Below are positions 52,182-61,642 of a DNA stretch of 64,000 bases, one piece after another. The DNA comes from Verrucomicrobiota bacterium (GTDB lineage Bacteria > Verrucomicrobiota > Verrucomicrobiia > Limisphaerales > Pedosphaeraceae): positions 62,001 through 126,000 of the forward strand of contig JAJPHR010000061.1 of assembly GCA_021325145.1 (NCBI GenBank), in the 5' to 3' direction. Below the pieces are notes generated by a model. It was not told the DNA's origin and did not search any database. It worked only from the letters and a program-made list of their open reading frames with translations. Position numbers and translations under genes: made by a program. The first letter of the stretch is position 1. Every line of letters starts with the position of its first letter.

Positions 52182-52695
52182 CGTGAAAAAGGAAAGTGTA
52201 AACCGGCTGTGCTGACAAGCCCGGAGTGCCCGTCCCCAAGCGCAGCAAGCCACGAACCCCGCGCCGCTTGATTTGATTGGAGCCGTTAGGCCTTGGACCC
52301 TGCTGCGCCCGAGGACGGGCGCACTCCGCAAGAAAAAGCCTCGTCCGGCCACCCACTCATATTCCGGTCTTCTTTTTAAGATAGCGAATCCACCAGATTG
52401 AAATACGCTGCCATCCTCATGCAATGGATTGCTCCAACGGAAAAAGACCGTGACAGTGTCGCGCTGAAAAAACTTCCGGATCGCCATCGACCATTTCCGC
52501 GCCAACTCCGGCCTGATTATATGAGCCAATCGCCCGGAAAAACCATTCAGATCTTTCTTCCGGACGGAAATCCCCGCCGGGCTCAGAACCTGCTGCTGAA
52601 TGTGCTTGCTCTCGGCCGGATTGTCCGCGCCTCCACACCGCCGGGATTACGTTTCGAAAAGGGAAATCAAGACGGAGGTCCCACCCCCACTTTTT
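52182..52695. other. Region with right REP pair and a possible GIY-YIG-like gene fragment
   Basis: No complete gene. Bases 52223-52327 are the right REP pair. Around 52521-52577 the plus strand reads MSQSPGKTIQIFLPDGNPR, which resembles the N-terminus of small DUF4357/GIY-YIG proteins. It then loses the family pattern, so this would be a gene stub. Elsewhere nothing is recognisable. Confidence 0.35.
52223..52327. repeat. Right REP pair of the RAYT element
   Basis: GGAG units in inverted arrangement at 52223-52246 and 52302-52327. The second retains the stem GCGCCCG/CGGGCGC with loop TCCT. The first has lost stem pairing, so this side is older or under less constraint. Confidence 0.8.
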
Positions 52696-55600
52696 CTAAA
52701 ACGCACACAGCCCCTCGACATATTTTGCCGATCCATCCCGCAACCAGCCGTCCAGTTGCGCCTGGTCCTTGAGTTGTTGCCCGCGCAATCGCGGCACGGC
52801 CACATACCGGCAGTCCACTTCGGGCAAGGCGCTCATGTCGCCCCACAATTTTTCGAATTGCGCCACCGGAAAAATATCCTCCTGCCCGTGGCCCCAGCGT
52901 TTCTTCACGTCCTTGAGCGTAATGTAGGACGGCATGCGCGCTGCCAGATTCCGGACGGCTCCCGCCACTTTCTCCGCCTCGCTCAAATCTTCCACACTTA
53001 GGCCAAACACCGTCAGCAACTTCCGGATGTCGATCCAGGTCGTTAGTGAATTGTAGTAAGACAGAACAAACTCATCTTCCTCGCGTGGAACAGCGAGGCC
53101 TTCGAGCAACCGCACACGCCCGTTGACCCGCGCCAGGCCGCCGCCGCGATCCTCGATCCGCCGCGTGATCACTTCGAACGAAAGACACGCGCCCTCGCGT
53201 ATGTGAAGCCCAAGCAATGCCGCATCCACGTCCGCGCCCACCGTGTCGATGTTGTGCAGCATCAAATATTTCAGATTGGGCCGCTCTTGCAGCAGCCGCG
53301 CGAGTGTGCCGTTGCGCAACAAATTCGAAACCTCGTACCAATGGCCCACCGGATGCAGGCATTGCGCGGGCACATTGTCGGTGTAATCGTTCCCCTCGCC
53401 CGCCTGCCTGGCCCAACCGATCAACGCCGCGTGCAGACTCTGCCGGACCTTCTGCGCCTGCTCATCCAAAAGTTGCTGCGGCATTTCCTCCCACAAAAAC
53501 CGCAAGTCACGTTCCGTCGGAACTAGCCGCAGCCCAATCGCCTTGCCCGACGACAACGCCAGCAAACCCTCGTACCCGTAATGCTTCTGCCATGCCAGGA
53601 ATGATTCAATCGGCCCATGCGTGAGATAACTTGTGGTGACTACATGCGGCAGCGCGCTGCCCGATTCCCGGCCCACGCGCCGGCTCTTCGCCAGGTGCAC
53701 TTCCAAAAACGTCCGGTGCCGCCCGCCCAACCGGCAGAACGGATGCAGTGCCTTCACCACGCCCGCACCCTGCGTCCAACGACTTCCCACCCCCGCCGCG
53801 AGCGTCACGACTCCGACCTCTCCATTTGCCAGTGCCGCGCGACCAGCCTCGACACACTCGCGCGGCAATCCGGTGGTGGCGTCGATGACATCACCCGGCG
53901 CGACGTCCTGGATTTTGGTGCTGGCCGGCAAACGGTTTTGCGCCAGCCCGATGCGGCCATCCTTGAGATCCGCGCGGATTTGCTCATGCTGTGCGCGATC
54001 AAAGCCGTTCTGCTCCAGCAATTCCGCCAGGCTCGCATCCTTCGCGTCTTCGCGCTTCAACCGCGGCACCAGTCGTTCAAAAACTTCCCGAACCACCGGG
54101 TTGAGTTCCTGGCCGCCCTGGCTCGCCGCCGCGAACCGTTCCAATTCCGCGCGGCGCAACGGCGGCAGGTTGCGCGAGTCCTGCCGCAATAATTGCGGCA
54201 CCACCAGCGCATAATAACCGCGTGGCAAATGCAATCCTTCGCCCGTGAGCAGGTCCGCCCACGTTCCTTTTTCGTTGATGGCGAAATCATACACCACCGG
54301 CTCCATCGCGAATGGCAGCGCATTTTCCAGCTCGCGTTTGGTCCGGCTCATGATCTCTTGCAAACGCGCCTGCGCCCGCGCTTTCGCCTCGGGCGCGAAA
54401 ATGAATCCCATGCCGCCGCCGGACATTCCGCCCAGCATCCAGAATCCCCAAAAATCCTTGCCGAATTCGCCGCTCGTTCGCTCGATTAACGTTTCGGTGT
54501 AGAACGTGCTCGCCCACGGAATGATGGTCTGGATTGGTCCATGGAAATTCCGCGAAGTGGCCGCGCCGATTTTGCGAACATCATTTTCGCGCAACGCCGC
54601 CAGCACTTCATCCAAAATGCCCAGCGCCTGCCGCCGGCCATGCCACTCGGCTTCGGACCGCAGTAAATATTTTTCCGTCACCATCTCGAGAACCGGGCCG
54701 ACATTTTGCGCCATGCCGCCGTGGACCAGCACGAGACTTTCCTGCAGTTTGCGCCGCGCTTCGGGCGAAGCTTCCGCCGCGTCGAGCACGCGATGCGTCG
54801 GCATCAAACGGCCGCGGCTCAGACCGAATTCCGGATCACCCTCCTGCGCCGTCGCGCCTTGAATCAGCTTCATTCCTGGCCACACGCCGCCCGAATCCTG
54901 CCAGCCGCCGCCCGAACCCCCGAGCCATTCGCCGAGAATCGCCCGCGCCAGAACCAATCGCCGTTCGTTTTCCTGCAACGATCCTTCCAGCGATTGCGCC
55001 TGGCCGGTCGCCCGCATGCACACCGCAATCAATGACGCCAGCAGGTTCGTCGAAACCGCCAGGCGCGAACCTTTCGGAATGTCGTTGACGCTGCTGGCCA
55101 ATTCCAGCCCGCGCCCGGCCCCAACCACACGCGCCAGCAAATCCGCCAGGTTCTGGCCCGACCCTTCGATTCCCGGCGGCACGATGCCCGAGGCGATCAC
55201 CGCCGCTTTCAACAGCCCGAGATAATCTTTCGCGAAATCGAACACCTCGCCGAGGCTCGTGATGTCCGCGCTCGCGTTCAAATCGATGCTGGTCAATCGC
55301 AACACCGGTTCATCGATCACTCGCAAATACGTTTCAATCGGCGGTTTCGGCGAGGCATGGCGTCCTTTCACTCCCAGATCGATCGAAACGTTCAGCACCT
55401 TGGCGCCCTCTGGAAAATCCATGCCGAGAAAGAAAATGTCGCTCCAGGCACTGTGCGTGAGGTCCATGCGCACCGGCGTCGATTCGCGCAGAACAGGATA
55501 GCAGCCATCGGCGGCGCTGCGGTGCAGCAATTCCGGCCTGATGCGCAAGGGTTGATCCGCCGGATGGCCCATGCGGAACATCCACTGGTTGCCGCGCACA

Positions 55601-56016
55601 GAGCGCACACTTCGACGCACCTGGTCCGCCAGCGTTTGGATTCCCAGTCGATAATACGTATTGGCGAGCGCGCTCGAAATGGCGTCGTTCGCCCCTTCCG
55701 CCGCCTGCGTTCCGAGAAATACCTCCAGCGCCTCCTCGAACCGACGCTCCAACAAATGCGCGTAACCCCTGAACGGCACCAACCCCCGCTGTTTCATGCC
55801 CGCTTTCAAAGGCAGGTGAAATCGATGAATCGCATAAAGAAAAAACAGCGCCCGTACGCGTTCGTAGAGGTTTTCGCTGCGGTGTCGAAAAGCCTCCAAT
55901 TCCTCACACTCGCGCAGCAACTCCGGCAGGGACGCGCCGCGGCAGAACGCATCCAACGACTGGTTGCGCGTCGTTGCGTCCGCGGCTGCGATGATCTGAA
56001 TAAGGCTGCGTGTCAT
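52696..56016 (-). CDS. Fused GHMP sugar kinase and UDPGP-type nucleotidyltransferase
   Basis: 1106 residues. The N-terminal half resembles L-fucokinase-type GHMP kinases: [18 protein letters not shown] near residue 183, a degraded P-loop [17 protein letters not shown] (consensus GSGLGTSS), [16 protein letters not shown] near residue 370 and [14 protein letters not shown] near residue 532. The C-terminal third (from about 735) is a UDPGP-type pyrophosphorylase with [19 protein letters not shown]. Together it would phosphorylate a sugar at C1 and couple it to a nucleotide. Bacteroides FKP has the same two activities in the opposite domain order and makes GDP-fucose. The sugar and nucleotide here are unknown. 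The degraded P-loop leaves kinase activity uncertain. Confidence 0.78.
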   Translation of the reverse strand: MTRSLIQIIAAADATTRNQSLDAFCRGASLPELLRECEELEAFRHRSENLYERVRALFFLYAIHRFHLPLKAGMKQRGLVPFRGYAHLLERRFEEALEVFLGTQAAEGANDAISSALANTYYRLGIQTLADQVRRSVRSVRGNQWMFRMGHPADQPLRIRPELLHRSAADGCYPVLRESTPVRMDLTHSAWSDIFFLGMDFPEGAKVLNVSIDLGVKGRHASPKPPIETYLRVIDEPVLRLTSIDLNASADITSLGEVFDFAKDYLGLLKAAVIASGIVPPGIEGSGQNLADLLARVVGAGRGLELASSVNDIPKGSRLAVSTNLLASLIAVCMRATGQAQSLEGSLQENERRLVLARAILGEWLGGSGGGWQDSGGVWPGMKLIQGATAQEGDPEFGLSRGRLMPTHRVLDAAEASPEARRKLQESLVLVHGGMAQNVGPVLEMVTEKYLLRSEAEWHGRRQALGILDEVLAALRENDVRKIGAATSRNFHGPIQTIIPWASTFYTETLIERTSGEFGKDFWGFWMLGGMSGGGMGFIFAPEAKARAQARLQEIMSRTKRELENALPFAMEPVVYDFAINEKGTWADLLTGEGLHLPRGYYALVVPQLLRQDSRNLPPLRRAELERFAAASQGGQELNPVVREVFERLVPRLKREDAKDASLAELLEQNGFDRAQHEQIRADLKDGRIGLAQNRLPASTKIQDVAPGDVIDATTGLPRECVEAGRAALANGEVGVVTLAAGVGSRWTQGAGVVKALHPFCRLGGRHRTFLEVHLAKSRRVGRESGSALPHVVTTSYLTHGPIESFLAWQKHYGYEGLLALSSGKAIGLRLVPTERDLRFLWEEMPQQLLDEQAQKVRQSLHAALIGWARQAGEGNDYTDNVPAQCLHPVGHWYEVSNLLRNGTLARLLQERPNLKYLMLHNIDTVGADVDAALLGLHIREGACLSFEVITRRIEDRGGGLARVNGRVRLLEGLAVPREEDEFVLSYYNSLTTWIDIRKLLTVFGLSVEDLSEAEKVAGAVRNLAARMPSYITLKDVKKRWGHGQEDIFPVAQFEKLWGDMSALPEVDCRYVAVPRLRGQQLKDQAQLDGWLRDGSAKYVEGLCAF

Positions 56017-56027
56017 GTCAACGATTT

Positions 56028-56097
56028 ATCGTGCTCGTCCTCGTCCTTGGTCCCTTCCGCTAGAAAGCAGGGGATCGAGGACGAGGACGAGCACGAT
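56028..56097. repeat. 19-bp perfect inverted repeat between sugar-nucleotide genes
   Basis: ATCGTGCTCGTCCTCGTCC at 56028-56046 and its exact inverse at 56079-56097, spacer 32 bases. Each arm contains a tandem CTCGTC. It lies between the nucleotidyltransferase stop (56159) and the kinase-fusion start (56016) and could attenuate read-through. It is followed by TTGGTG-rich low-complexity sequence to 56152. Confidence 0.8.
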
Positions 56098-56158
56098 GAG
56101 AATTTGTCATTGGAGCTTTTCTGGAGCTTGGTGGTTGGTGTTTGGTGTTTCCTCGACG

Positions 56159-56998
56159 TCATTCTTCCCGCGTCGCCATCATCTCGACCAGGCTCGACAA
56201 CACTTCATCCCGATCCTGCCCCCCAAACGCGAGGGCCAACTGCGCTGTCAACAGCCCGTACTTCACGCCGATGTCATAGCGCCTGCCTTTCAATTCCAAT
56301 GCCAGATACCGCTCACGCGTCGCGAGTTGGTTCAACGCCGTCGAAAGCTGCCCGCCCGGCCCGGCTCCGGCAAGCGCTCCCCCGAGCAACTCCATGAACA
56401 TTGGCGTCAGGACATGCATTCCGAAGAAGCACAGATACCGGCCCGCGCGCAGTCCGGGTACGATCAACTTTTGTTCCGCCTCGGTTGGCGTCGGTTTCTC
56501 CAGCACGCTCTCGACCTGGTATAAACGCTGGCGTCCCGGCACCAATCGTCCGCCCACGGCCCCGTAATACGGCAACTTGCTTTCGTGCGTCGCTTGCACC
56601 GCCGATACCGAACAAGCTTCGCCTCGCGCAGCCTCCACGAGTTGCTGCGCGCAATTCTTGGCCTCGCGCGTCACGTAGAGATGATCGCCAACCAGCAACA
56701 GGAACGGCTGGCCCCCGGCAAAGTCGCGCGCACAGTGCACCGCGTGGCCGTAGCCCTGCGGCTTGGGTTGTTCCACGAACTGCACCCGGCCGGCATGAAC
56801 TCCCGCCGCCGCTCGATACGCCGCTTCGTCTCCCGGCGAAACCACGACACAAATCTCCTCCAATCCCGCCTTCAACACTTCCTCAACAATGATCGTCAAC
56901 GCGGTCTTTGGCGAGCCGTCGCGGTCCACCAACGTTTGCAACGGCAGCGTCCGCTGGTTCTTGCCCGCTGCGGTAATAATTGCTTTTTTGATGTGCAT
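56159..56998 (-). CDS. GalU-like nucleotidyltransferase (candidate UTP-sugar-1-phosphate uridylyltransferase)
   Basis: 279 residues from the ATG at 56998; the frame extends 19 codons further. The nucleotide-binding start reads [20 protein letters not shown], where the usual G-x-G-T/S-R is K-N-Q-R, so the loop differs from standard Gal[33 protein letters not shown] and [10 protein letters not shown] are the expected substrate and metal segments (Asp in VGDHLY). A C-terminal region [18 protein letters not shown] is typical of GalU. It should activate a sugar 1-phosphate with a nucleotide triphosphate; UTP-glucose is the likeliest but not proven. Confidence 0.83.
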   Translation of the reverse strand: MHIKKAIITAAGKNQRTLPLQTLVDRDGSPKTALTIIVEEVLKAGLEEICVVVSPGDEAAYRAAAGVHAGRVQFVEQPKPQGYGHAVHCARDFAGGQPFLLLVGDHLYVTREAKNCAQQLVEAARGEACSVSAVQATHESKLPYYGAVGGRLVPGRQRLYQVESVLEKPTPTEAEQKLIVPGLRAGRYLCFFGMHVLTPMFMELLGGALAGAGPGGQLSTALNQLATRERYLALELKGRRYDIGVKYGLLTAQLALAFGGQDRDEVLSSLVEMMATREE

Positions 56999-57374
56999 CA
57001 AAAATCCATTCGTTTTTCTGGCGCGGAGCTTCACACATTCTTCCCGGAACGACAAGCAATGAAGAGTTGTCGCGGGCGGGGACGCATTTTAGTTCTTAAT
57101 ATGTTCCCGAGTCCGTCTCATTAACCCCTCGTTTTTAACGAGGGGGAACGTACGTCCCTGGACATTTCAACTGTTTCCAACAGTTTTCACTTTTCGGCAA
57201 AATGGGGCGAGTGAACGCAGGCGGGCATACACGCCGGAAACCGTTGGAAACGGTTAAGAAACTGTTTTGTGATCGTACCCCCCTCGCTAAAACAAGGGGT
57301 TGATGAGAAGGCAGTCGGATGGATCTTCTTTTTTTCTCTGCTGCCCACTCGACAGTTTAAAACCACGATTAAGA
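56999..57374. other. 376-base gap holding a palindromic element
   Basis: No gene. The central 191 bases (57117-57307) are the inverted element described separately. The rest shows nothing. Confidence 0.5.
57117..57307. repeat. 191-bp MITE-like palindromic element with conserved hairpins
   Basis: The two ends are inverted copies beginning CTCAT and continuing AACCCCT, a GTTTT loop, then CGAGGGGG; one end forms a perfect stem CCCCTCGTT/AACGAGGGG (57125-57145). Inside, AACTGTT-TCC-AACAGTT (57169-57185) matches, inverted, AACCGTT-GGA-AACGGTT (57239-57255). The inner pair differs only by a compensatory swap (T-A to C-G), so the hairpin is conserved. Internal GGCG/CGCC pairing is also visible at 57221-57235. 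Confidence 0.8.
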
Positions 57375-60143
57375 TTAAGAGAGGGAAAGAAAGATACGAC
57401 GGTAATCTTCGACCATGCGCGTGAGGCTGAAACGGTCCCGAACGTGGTCTCGGGCGGCAAGGCCCATTTGTTCGCGCCTGGGCAGGTCGGCAGCGAGTTC
57501 CGTTATCGCAGCGGCGAGAGCGTTCGAGTCGCGCGCCGGAACCAGGCGCCCGGTGCGGCCATCCAGCACTTGTTCGGATGCGCCGCCAACGTCGGTGGCG
57601 ATCACGGGCAAGCCCGCGGCCATGGCTTCGAGGGAGGCGTTCGGACAACCAGCGGGCTCGGAGATCATTACAAAGACATCCAATTCGCGATGAAACGCGG
57701 AGAGGTCGGACATCTCGCCCAGCCATTCGACGGGCAAACCTTCCGCCAAGCCGCGAAGGCGGGCGGCGTAATCTTCGGAGCCGGATTCCACTCCGCCGGC
57801 GATTTTGAACACGCAGGACGGCAGACGGTCGTGAGCGATTCGAAAAGCCTCGAACAAATCTTCCAGGCGCTTGCGCGGACTGATGCGGGTGGCAGTGCCG
57901 AAAACCAATCGGTCGCGGCGGGTTATACGAACCTCCGCCAACTCGCGAAGCGGCACTCCGTTTGGAACAACGTGGACGGGCGCACCCAATGTTTGCCCGG
58001 CTTGGGAGGCCTCGGCGCGATACTTGACGATTACTCCGGCCAATAGCGCGCCGTAATCGCGCGGCGTTCGATAAGGCAAACCGGGGCGGGCTTTCGCGAA
58101 GCAGGCTTGCAATGATTCAAAAAACATTTCGCCGGGGCTGACATCAAAGATCGGCACATTTAAAAGCGCGTCCGCCAATAACAATTTGAAGCCCGGGCGC
58201 AAATTCCAGAAAACCACCGCCTGGGGCGGGTCAGTGTCGATTACCATCAGCAATTGCTGGACGGCCAGACGTGTGCGTTCGGGACTTTCAGGTGGAATCG
58301 CCACGACCGAAATCCCGGTGTCCACCAACGCGCGTCGTCCGGGAGTTGGGTTGGAAGGATGCTCTTCGATGACGGCGGCACGGACTGGAATCCCTTGAGT
58401 CGCCAGCCCGATCAGAAGCCGCCGCGCGCTGGATTGAGCGCCACCCGTGGAAAAATTATTGGTGATCAGCCAGAGCCCGCGGCCAGGTTGACGTGGTCTG
58501 GCCGCCACAATCGCGCGAGAATAAAGCCAGCGGTAACGGGCGGCCATATGCTCACGTGACCATTCACCGCGCAAGACACCCAACTCGTGTCGGCTGCTGC
58601 GAGTTGTTGATTTTATGGTGAGAATGGTTTGGGCGAAAAGTTCGGGCGAGGCGTCGCGAGGAAGGACATGGACGCGTGGGTTGTCCTGCGCGATTTCGCG
58701 TTCGCCGCCCGCGTCCGTGGCGACCACGAAGCAACCCATTGCCACGGCTTCGAGTTGCGCCAGGCTGAGTCCTTCGTGAGCGCTTGCCGAAACAAGCACA
58801 TCCGCTGCCGCGAGCACTCCGGCGACGTCCGCTGTGGCACCGGTCCAACGCACGTGCTGATTTAGTCCGAGCCGGGAGATTTCGCCGCGGATTTGGTCAG
58901 CGCACTGTTCAGCCTCGGGATGACCGGCCGCCGCCTCACCGCAGAACACGAGACGGGCCTGGCAATCCGGCGGCAATTTCGCGCGGATGGCCGCCAAAAC
59001 TTCGGGCAACAAGTGCAATCGCTTTTGCGGACGCGGATTGGCAACCGCGATCAACACCAGATCACTTTCGCCGAAGCCCCAGGTTTGACGCCACTTTCGG
59101 CCCGCGGCTTCCCGGTCGGGAGTCAGTCGAAATTCACACAGATCGATTCCATTCCGCGCGGTTCGAATTGCTGTCGAAATGCCAGCCGCACGCAAATCCC
59201 TGGCCACCGCCTGCGAGCAGGCTGCCAGCAGCGTGGCGTCTCCAGCCCGCAAATCGGCCAGACCGACAGGCCAGCCCGGCCGCGTATTGTGAACCGTCAA
59301 GCATAGCGGAAGCCCGTGCGCCGAAATGTATCGCGCATCCTCGGCGGCCAATAAGTGCCCATGCACCAGGTCGGCTCCGAAGGCCATGGCCAGCCGCACG
59401 AGCCCAGCCCGCCGGGCTTCCGAATTCCGCGCGCCTTGCGACAGGTCAACGGTACCCGGTGGCGACGGAAAAGATTCGCGCAGGGGCCGGCCCAACGTTG
59501 CCAATCGGACGCGCACATCATGGGCGGGCAACGCGGCCATCAAGTCCAATGTCACCCGTTCCGCGCCGCCGCGCTGGAGCGAGGTGACTACTTGCAGAAC
59601 GCGCAAGCCGGGATCGTCATGGACATCCAGCGGCGCGAAATGGACCAGCCTAAGGTTCTTCAATGCGAAGCGGAGGATTTCATCCAGCGAAAGATTCTCC
59701 GTGCCGGAGAGAGTGCCAGCAGCCGTTGCGTCCAGATAGAGTGACGCCGGGTCGGGCAGATGCGCGTCGCTGCCAGCCGAAGTCGAACCATCAAGGCCGG
59801 AAAAATCTCCGCCCGTGCGAGCGAACAACTCCCGCCATCGCGCGTCCAGTTCCGTGCTCCCGCGCCCACTGTCCGTGACCAATCGCACCGCGCCGACCGC
59901 GCAAAGTCCTTTGCCCGTTGCGCTCGCCCGGGGAAATCCAAATCCTTCGGGCCGAACCAGCCATGTGCCCGCGCGCGCAAACAAGATTGGTCCGCCTTCG
60001 CGCAGAATGCCGCCCAGTTTCGCCGGCGTGCATTCGACGATTTCCTCCGCCTCAACCCCGGCCGCCGCGAGCGAGCGCAAAGTACGACCCACGCGGTAAT
60101 GATCGCCGGGTTGCGCGCAGAAGACGAACGCTCGTGCTTGCAT
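57375..60143 (-). CDS. Protein with two GT4-type glycosyltransferase domains
   Basis: 922 residues. About 170 N-terminal residues have no clear match. The first GT4 domain (about 174-545) starts LRVLQVVTSLQRGGAERVTL and has LVLIAVANPRPQKRLHLLPE, VRWTGATADVAGVLAAADVL and SAHEGLSLAQLEAVAMGC (E-x7-E). The second (about 555-915) starts GLWLITNNFSTGGAQSSARR and has FGTATRISPRKRLEDLFEAF, VEWLGEMSDLSAFHRELDVF and ISEPAGCPNASLEAMAAGLP. Both have the E-x7-E pattern, so both may be active. Such bidomain proteins could add two successive sugars in surface polysaccharide. It lies next to the sugar-nucleotide genes at 52696 and 56159. Confidence 0.86.
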   Translation of the reverse strand: MQARAFVFCAQPGDHYRVGRTLRSLAAAGVEAEEIVECTPAKLGGILREGGPILFARAGTWLVRPEGFGFPRASATGKGLCAVGAVRLVTDSGRGSTELDARWRELFARTGGDFSGLDGSTSAGSDAHLPDPASLYLDATAAGTLSGTENLSLDEILRFALKNLRLVHFAPLDVHDDPGLRVLQVVTSLQRGGAERVTLDLMAALPAHDVRVRLATLGRPLRESFPSPPGTVDLSQGARNSEARRAGLVRLAMAFGADLVHGHLLAAEDARYISAHGLPLCLTVHNTRPGWPVGLADLRAGDATLLAACSQAVARDLRAAGISTAIRTARNGIDLCEFRLTPDREAAGRKWRQTWGFGESDLVLIAVANPRPQKRLHLLPEVLAAIRAKLPPDCQARLVFCGEAAAGHPEAEQCADQIRGEISRLGLNQHVRWTGATADVAGVLAAADVLVSASAHEGLSLAQLEAVAMGCFVVATDAGGEREIAQDNPRVHVLPRDASPELFAQTILTIKSTTRSSRHELGVLRGEWSREHMAARYRWLYSRAIVAARPRQPGRGLWLITNNFSTGGAQSSARRLLIGLATQGIPVRAAVIEEHPSNPTPGRRALVDTGISVVAIPPESPERTRLAVQQLLMVIDTDPPQAVVFWNLRPGFKLLLADALLNVPIFDVSPGEMFFESLQACFAKARPGLPYRTPRDYGALLAGVIVKYRAEASQAGQTLGAPVHVVPNGVPLRELAEVRITRRDRLVFGTATRISPRKRLEDLFEAFRIAHDRLPSCVFKIAGGVESGSEDYAARLRGLAEGLPVEWLGEMSDLSAFHRELDVFVMISEPAGCPNASLEAMAAGLPVIATDVGGASEQVLDGRTGRLVPARDSNALAAAITELAADLPRREQMGLAARDHVRDRFSLTRMVEDYRRIFLSLS

Positions 60144-60225
60144 GAGACTATGGGCGGCATTTATGCCGCGCCCCTGTGGCCTTACAGAAATCCGGGCGAC
60201 CCATGGCGATCTTCACGATAGTGGC

Positions 60226-60696
60226 TCAGTAGGCAGTTGGAAATGACGATGAAGAAGGCGAACTGGCCGGTGGATCCCAGGTCGCGGCCGGAATGTCAAT
60301 CACCGGTCCCATGACAACCGGTGGAATTATGTCGTCATCCACCGACTGCACGATCCGAACGATCACCACTTGTTCCGGAGCCAGGCCGGTATAAACAAAT
60401 TGCCGGCCGTCCGCGCCGGGTTGGTTCGGCACCTGGCCGGAATGCTGCACGCCGTTGGCCCAGTAATGGAAGTGAATGGTCGCGGTGGGATCAATCACGC
60501 CGCATTGCATCCAGAACCCGTCATTGGCCAATTGCGTCGAAACGTTCAAGGATGCCCGCGCTTGATTGCCAATTATGACCACTCTTCCACTCCGCATGGC
60601 GCGAATGAACATCATGACGATCATTATAAAAACCCCGATCGCGATGAGCGGACAAAGCAGGGTGAAAAATATGGCCGGAAGAGCAAACAAGTTCAT
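60226..60696 (-). CDS. Uncharacterised single-pass membrane protein
   Basis: 156 residues from the ATG at 60696. An N-terminal hydrophobic stretch (IFFTLLCPLIAIGVFIMIVM) is followed by FIRAMRSGRV and a soluble domain of about 110 residues with beta-strand-like segments (IHFHYWANGVQHSG, RQFVYTGLAPEQVVIVRIV). The end is Ser/Pro-rich. I do not recognise a family. It is on the same strand as the FGE-fold gene, with a 25-base gap. Confidence 0.65.
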   Translation of the reverse strand: MNLFALPAIFFTLLCPLIAIGVFIMIVMMFIRAMRSGRVVIIGNQARASLNVSTQLANDGFWMQCGVIDPTATIHFHYWANGVQHSGQVPNQPGADGRQFVYTGLAPEQVVIVRIVQSVDDDIIPPVVMGPVIDIPAATWDPPASSPSSSSFPTAY

Positions 60697-60721
60697 GGTG
60701 TCTTCATGGTTCGGTTTATCA

Positions 60722-61642
60722 CTACGGTTTTGGATCCGGATTTTCGAGGAGTATCTTTGGGCTGCCGGCCGGAGAATCTGGCGCAAAGGTAAGGACGCGA
60801 AAGCCATTGTCGGCATTCCGGCTGCCGGGTGTGTTGCGATAGCGCGCCGCCGATCTCGTGTAACGGGCTTCACGCAACCACGAACCGCCGCGCAACACGC
60901 GGCGCGGTTTGTCCGAAAGGTCCGGGTTCGTCTGTTCGGGGTCCGTCAAGGGTCCGGGCGAATAGGGCGCATACCAATCGCGGCACCACTCGTAAACATT
61001 GCCGCTGATATAAAGTCCCCACGAATTCGGTCGGAGCGAGCCAACAGAGTGCGTGGTGTTTGCCGCCACTGGTTTGAACCAGGCAACCTCGCGAGCGCGC
61101 TCCTCATCGTTGCCGTTATGCCATGCCGTGACCGTACCGGCGCGACAGGCGTACTCCCATTGGGCCTCGGTTGGCAACGTGAATGGCTTGCCCGTCCTGC
61201 TGGAAAGCCAGCCGCAAAAAGCGATGGCATCCGAGTAGGAAACCATCGTCACGGGCTGGTCCGCAGATTGATCGAAACCCGGGTCGCGCCAGGAAAAGCG
61301 CTTGTCCTGCTTGAGCGCCGAGCCATCCCAACCAAAACCGCCGCTCATCCCGGTTTCAGCTTCGGTGCGATAATGGGAATCCGAGACGAAAGCGTCGAAT
61401 TGAGCGCAAGTCACCGGGAATTTCCCGAGATAAAAATCGCGGGTCAAGGTGACCTCGCGCAGGGTTTCGTCGGAGCCGCGTTTTGGTTCATCCGCGGGCG
61501 AGCCTTGATGGAACGAGCCTTTCGAAATCAATACCAGTTCGAGCTTGGCCCCATTGCCAAGATCGAAACTGAGGTTGGTTTCCAAAGCTCGCGCAATGGG
61601 AGCCGCTGCGAGCGTGATGCACAGCAACGAGATCAATTTCAT
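60722..61642 (-). CDS. FGE-fold (SUMF1-like) secreted protein lacking the catalytic cysteines
   Basis: 306 residues from the ATG at 61642, with a signal peptide ([16 protein letters not shown]). Family segments are [67 protein letters not shown] and [10 protein letters not shown]. In true formylglycine-generating enzyme the segment after RGGS(W/Y) carries two active-site cysteines (C-x4-C). Here that segment reads [14 protein letters not shown] with none, so oxidase activity is unlikely. Such paralogues are often ligand-binding or structural. It is exported, unlike a cytoplasmic sulfatase modifier. Confidence 0.87.
   Translation of the reverse strand: MKLISLLCITLAAAPIARALETNLSFDLGNGAKLELVLISKGSFHQGSPADEPKRGSDETLREVTLTRDFYLGKFPVTCAQFDAFVSDSHYRTEAETGMSGGFGWDGSALKQDKRFSWRDPGFDQSADQPVTMVSYSDAIAFCGWLSSRTGKPFTLPTEAQWEYACRAGTVTAWHNGNDEERAREVAWFKPVAANTTHSVGSLRPNSWGLYISGNVYEWCRDWYAPYSPGPLTDPEQTNPDLSDKPRRVLRGGSWLREARYTRSAARYRNTPGSRNADNGFRVLTFAPDSPAGSPKILLENPDPKP

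Larger units (their letters stand above)
51376..52327. mobile_element. REP-associated tyrosine transposase element with flanking REP hairpins
   Basis: The RAYT gene is enclosed by two inverted pairs of REP sequences. Left pair: 51376-51400 and 51460-51484 are perfect 25-bp inverted copies. Each begins GGAG, has a 7-bp stem GCGCCCG/CGGGCGC with loop TCC, and ends AGC. Right pair: 52223-52246 and 52302-52327 are inverted copies of the same unit; one keeps the stem and one is decayed. GGAG/GTAG plus hairpin is the known recognition form of RAYT proteins. Outer limits are taken at the repeat ends. Confidence 0.85.

Noticed and set aside
52398-52772. 124-residue plus-strand frame after the RAYT element
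   Set aside because: Only about 19 residues (from MSQSPG) resemble a known N-terminus; the rest, including overlap with the kinase gene, is not protein-like. Kept only as a possible stub.
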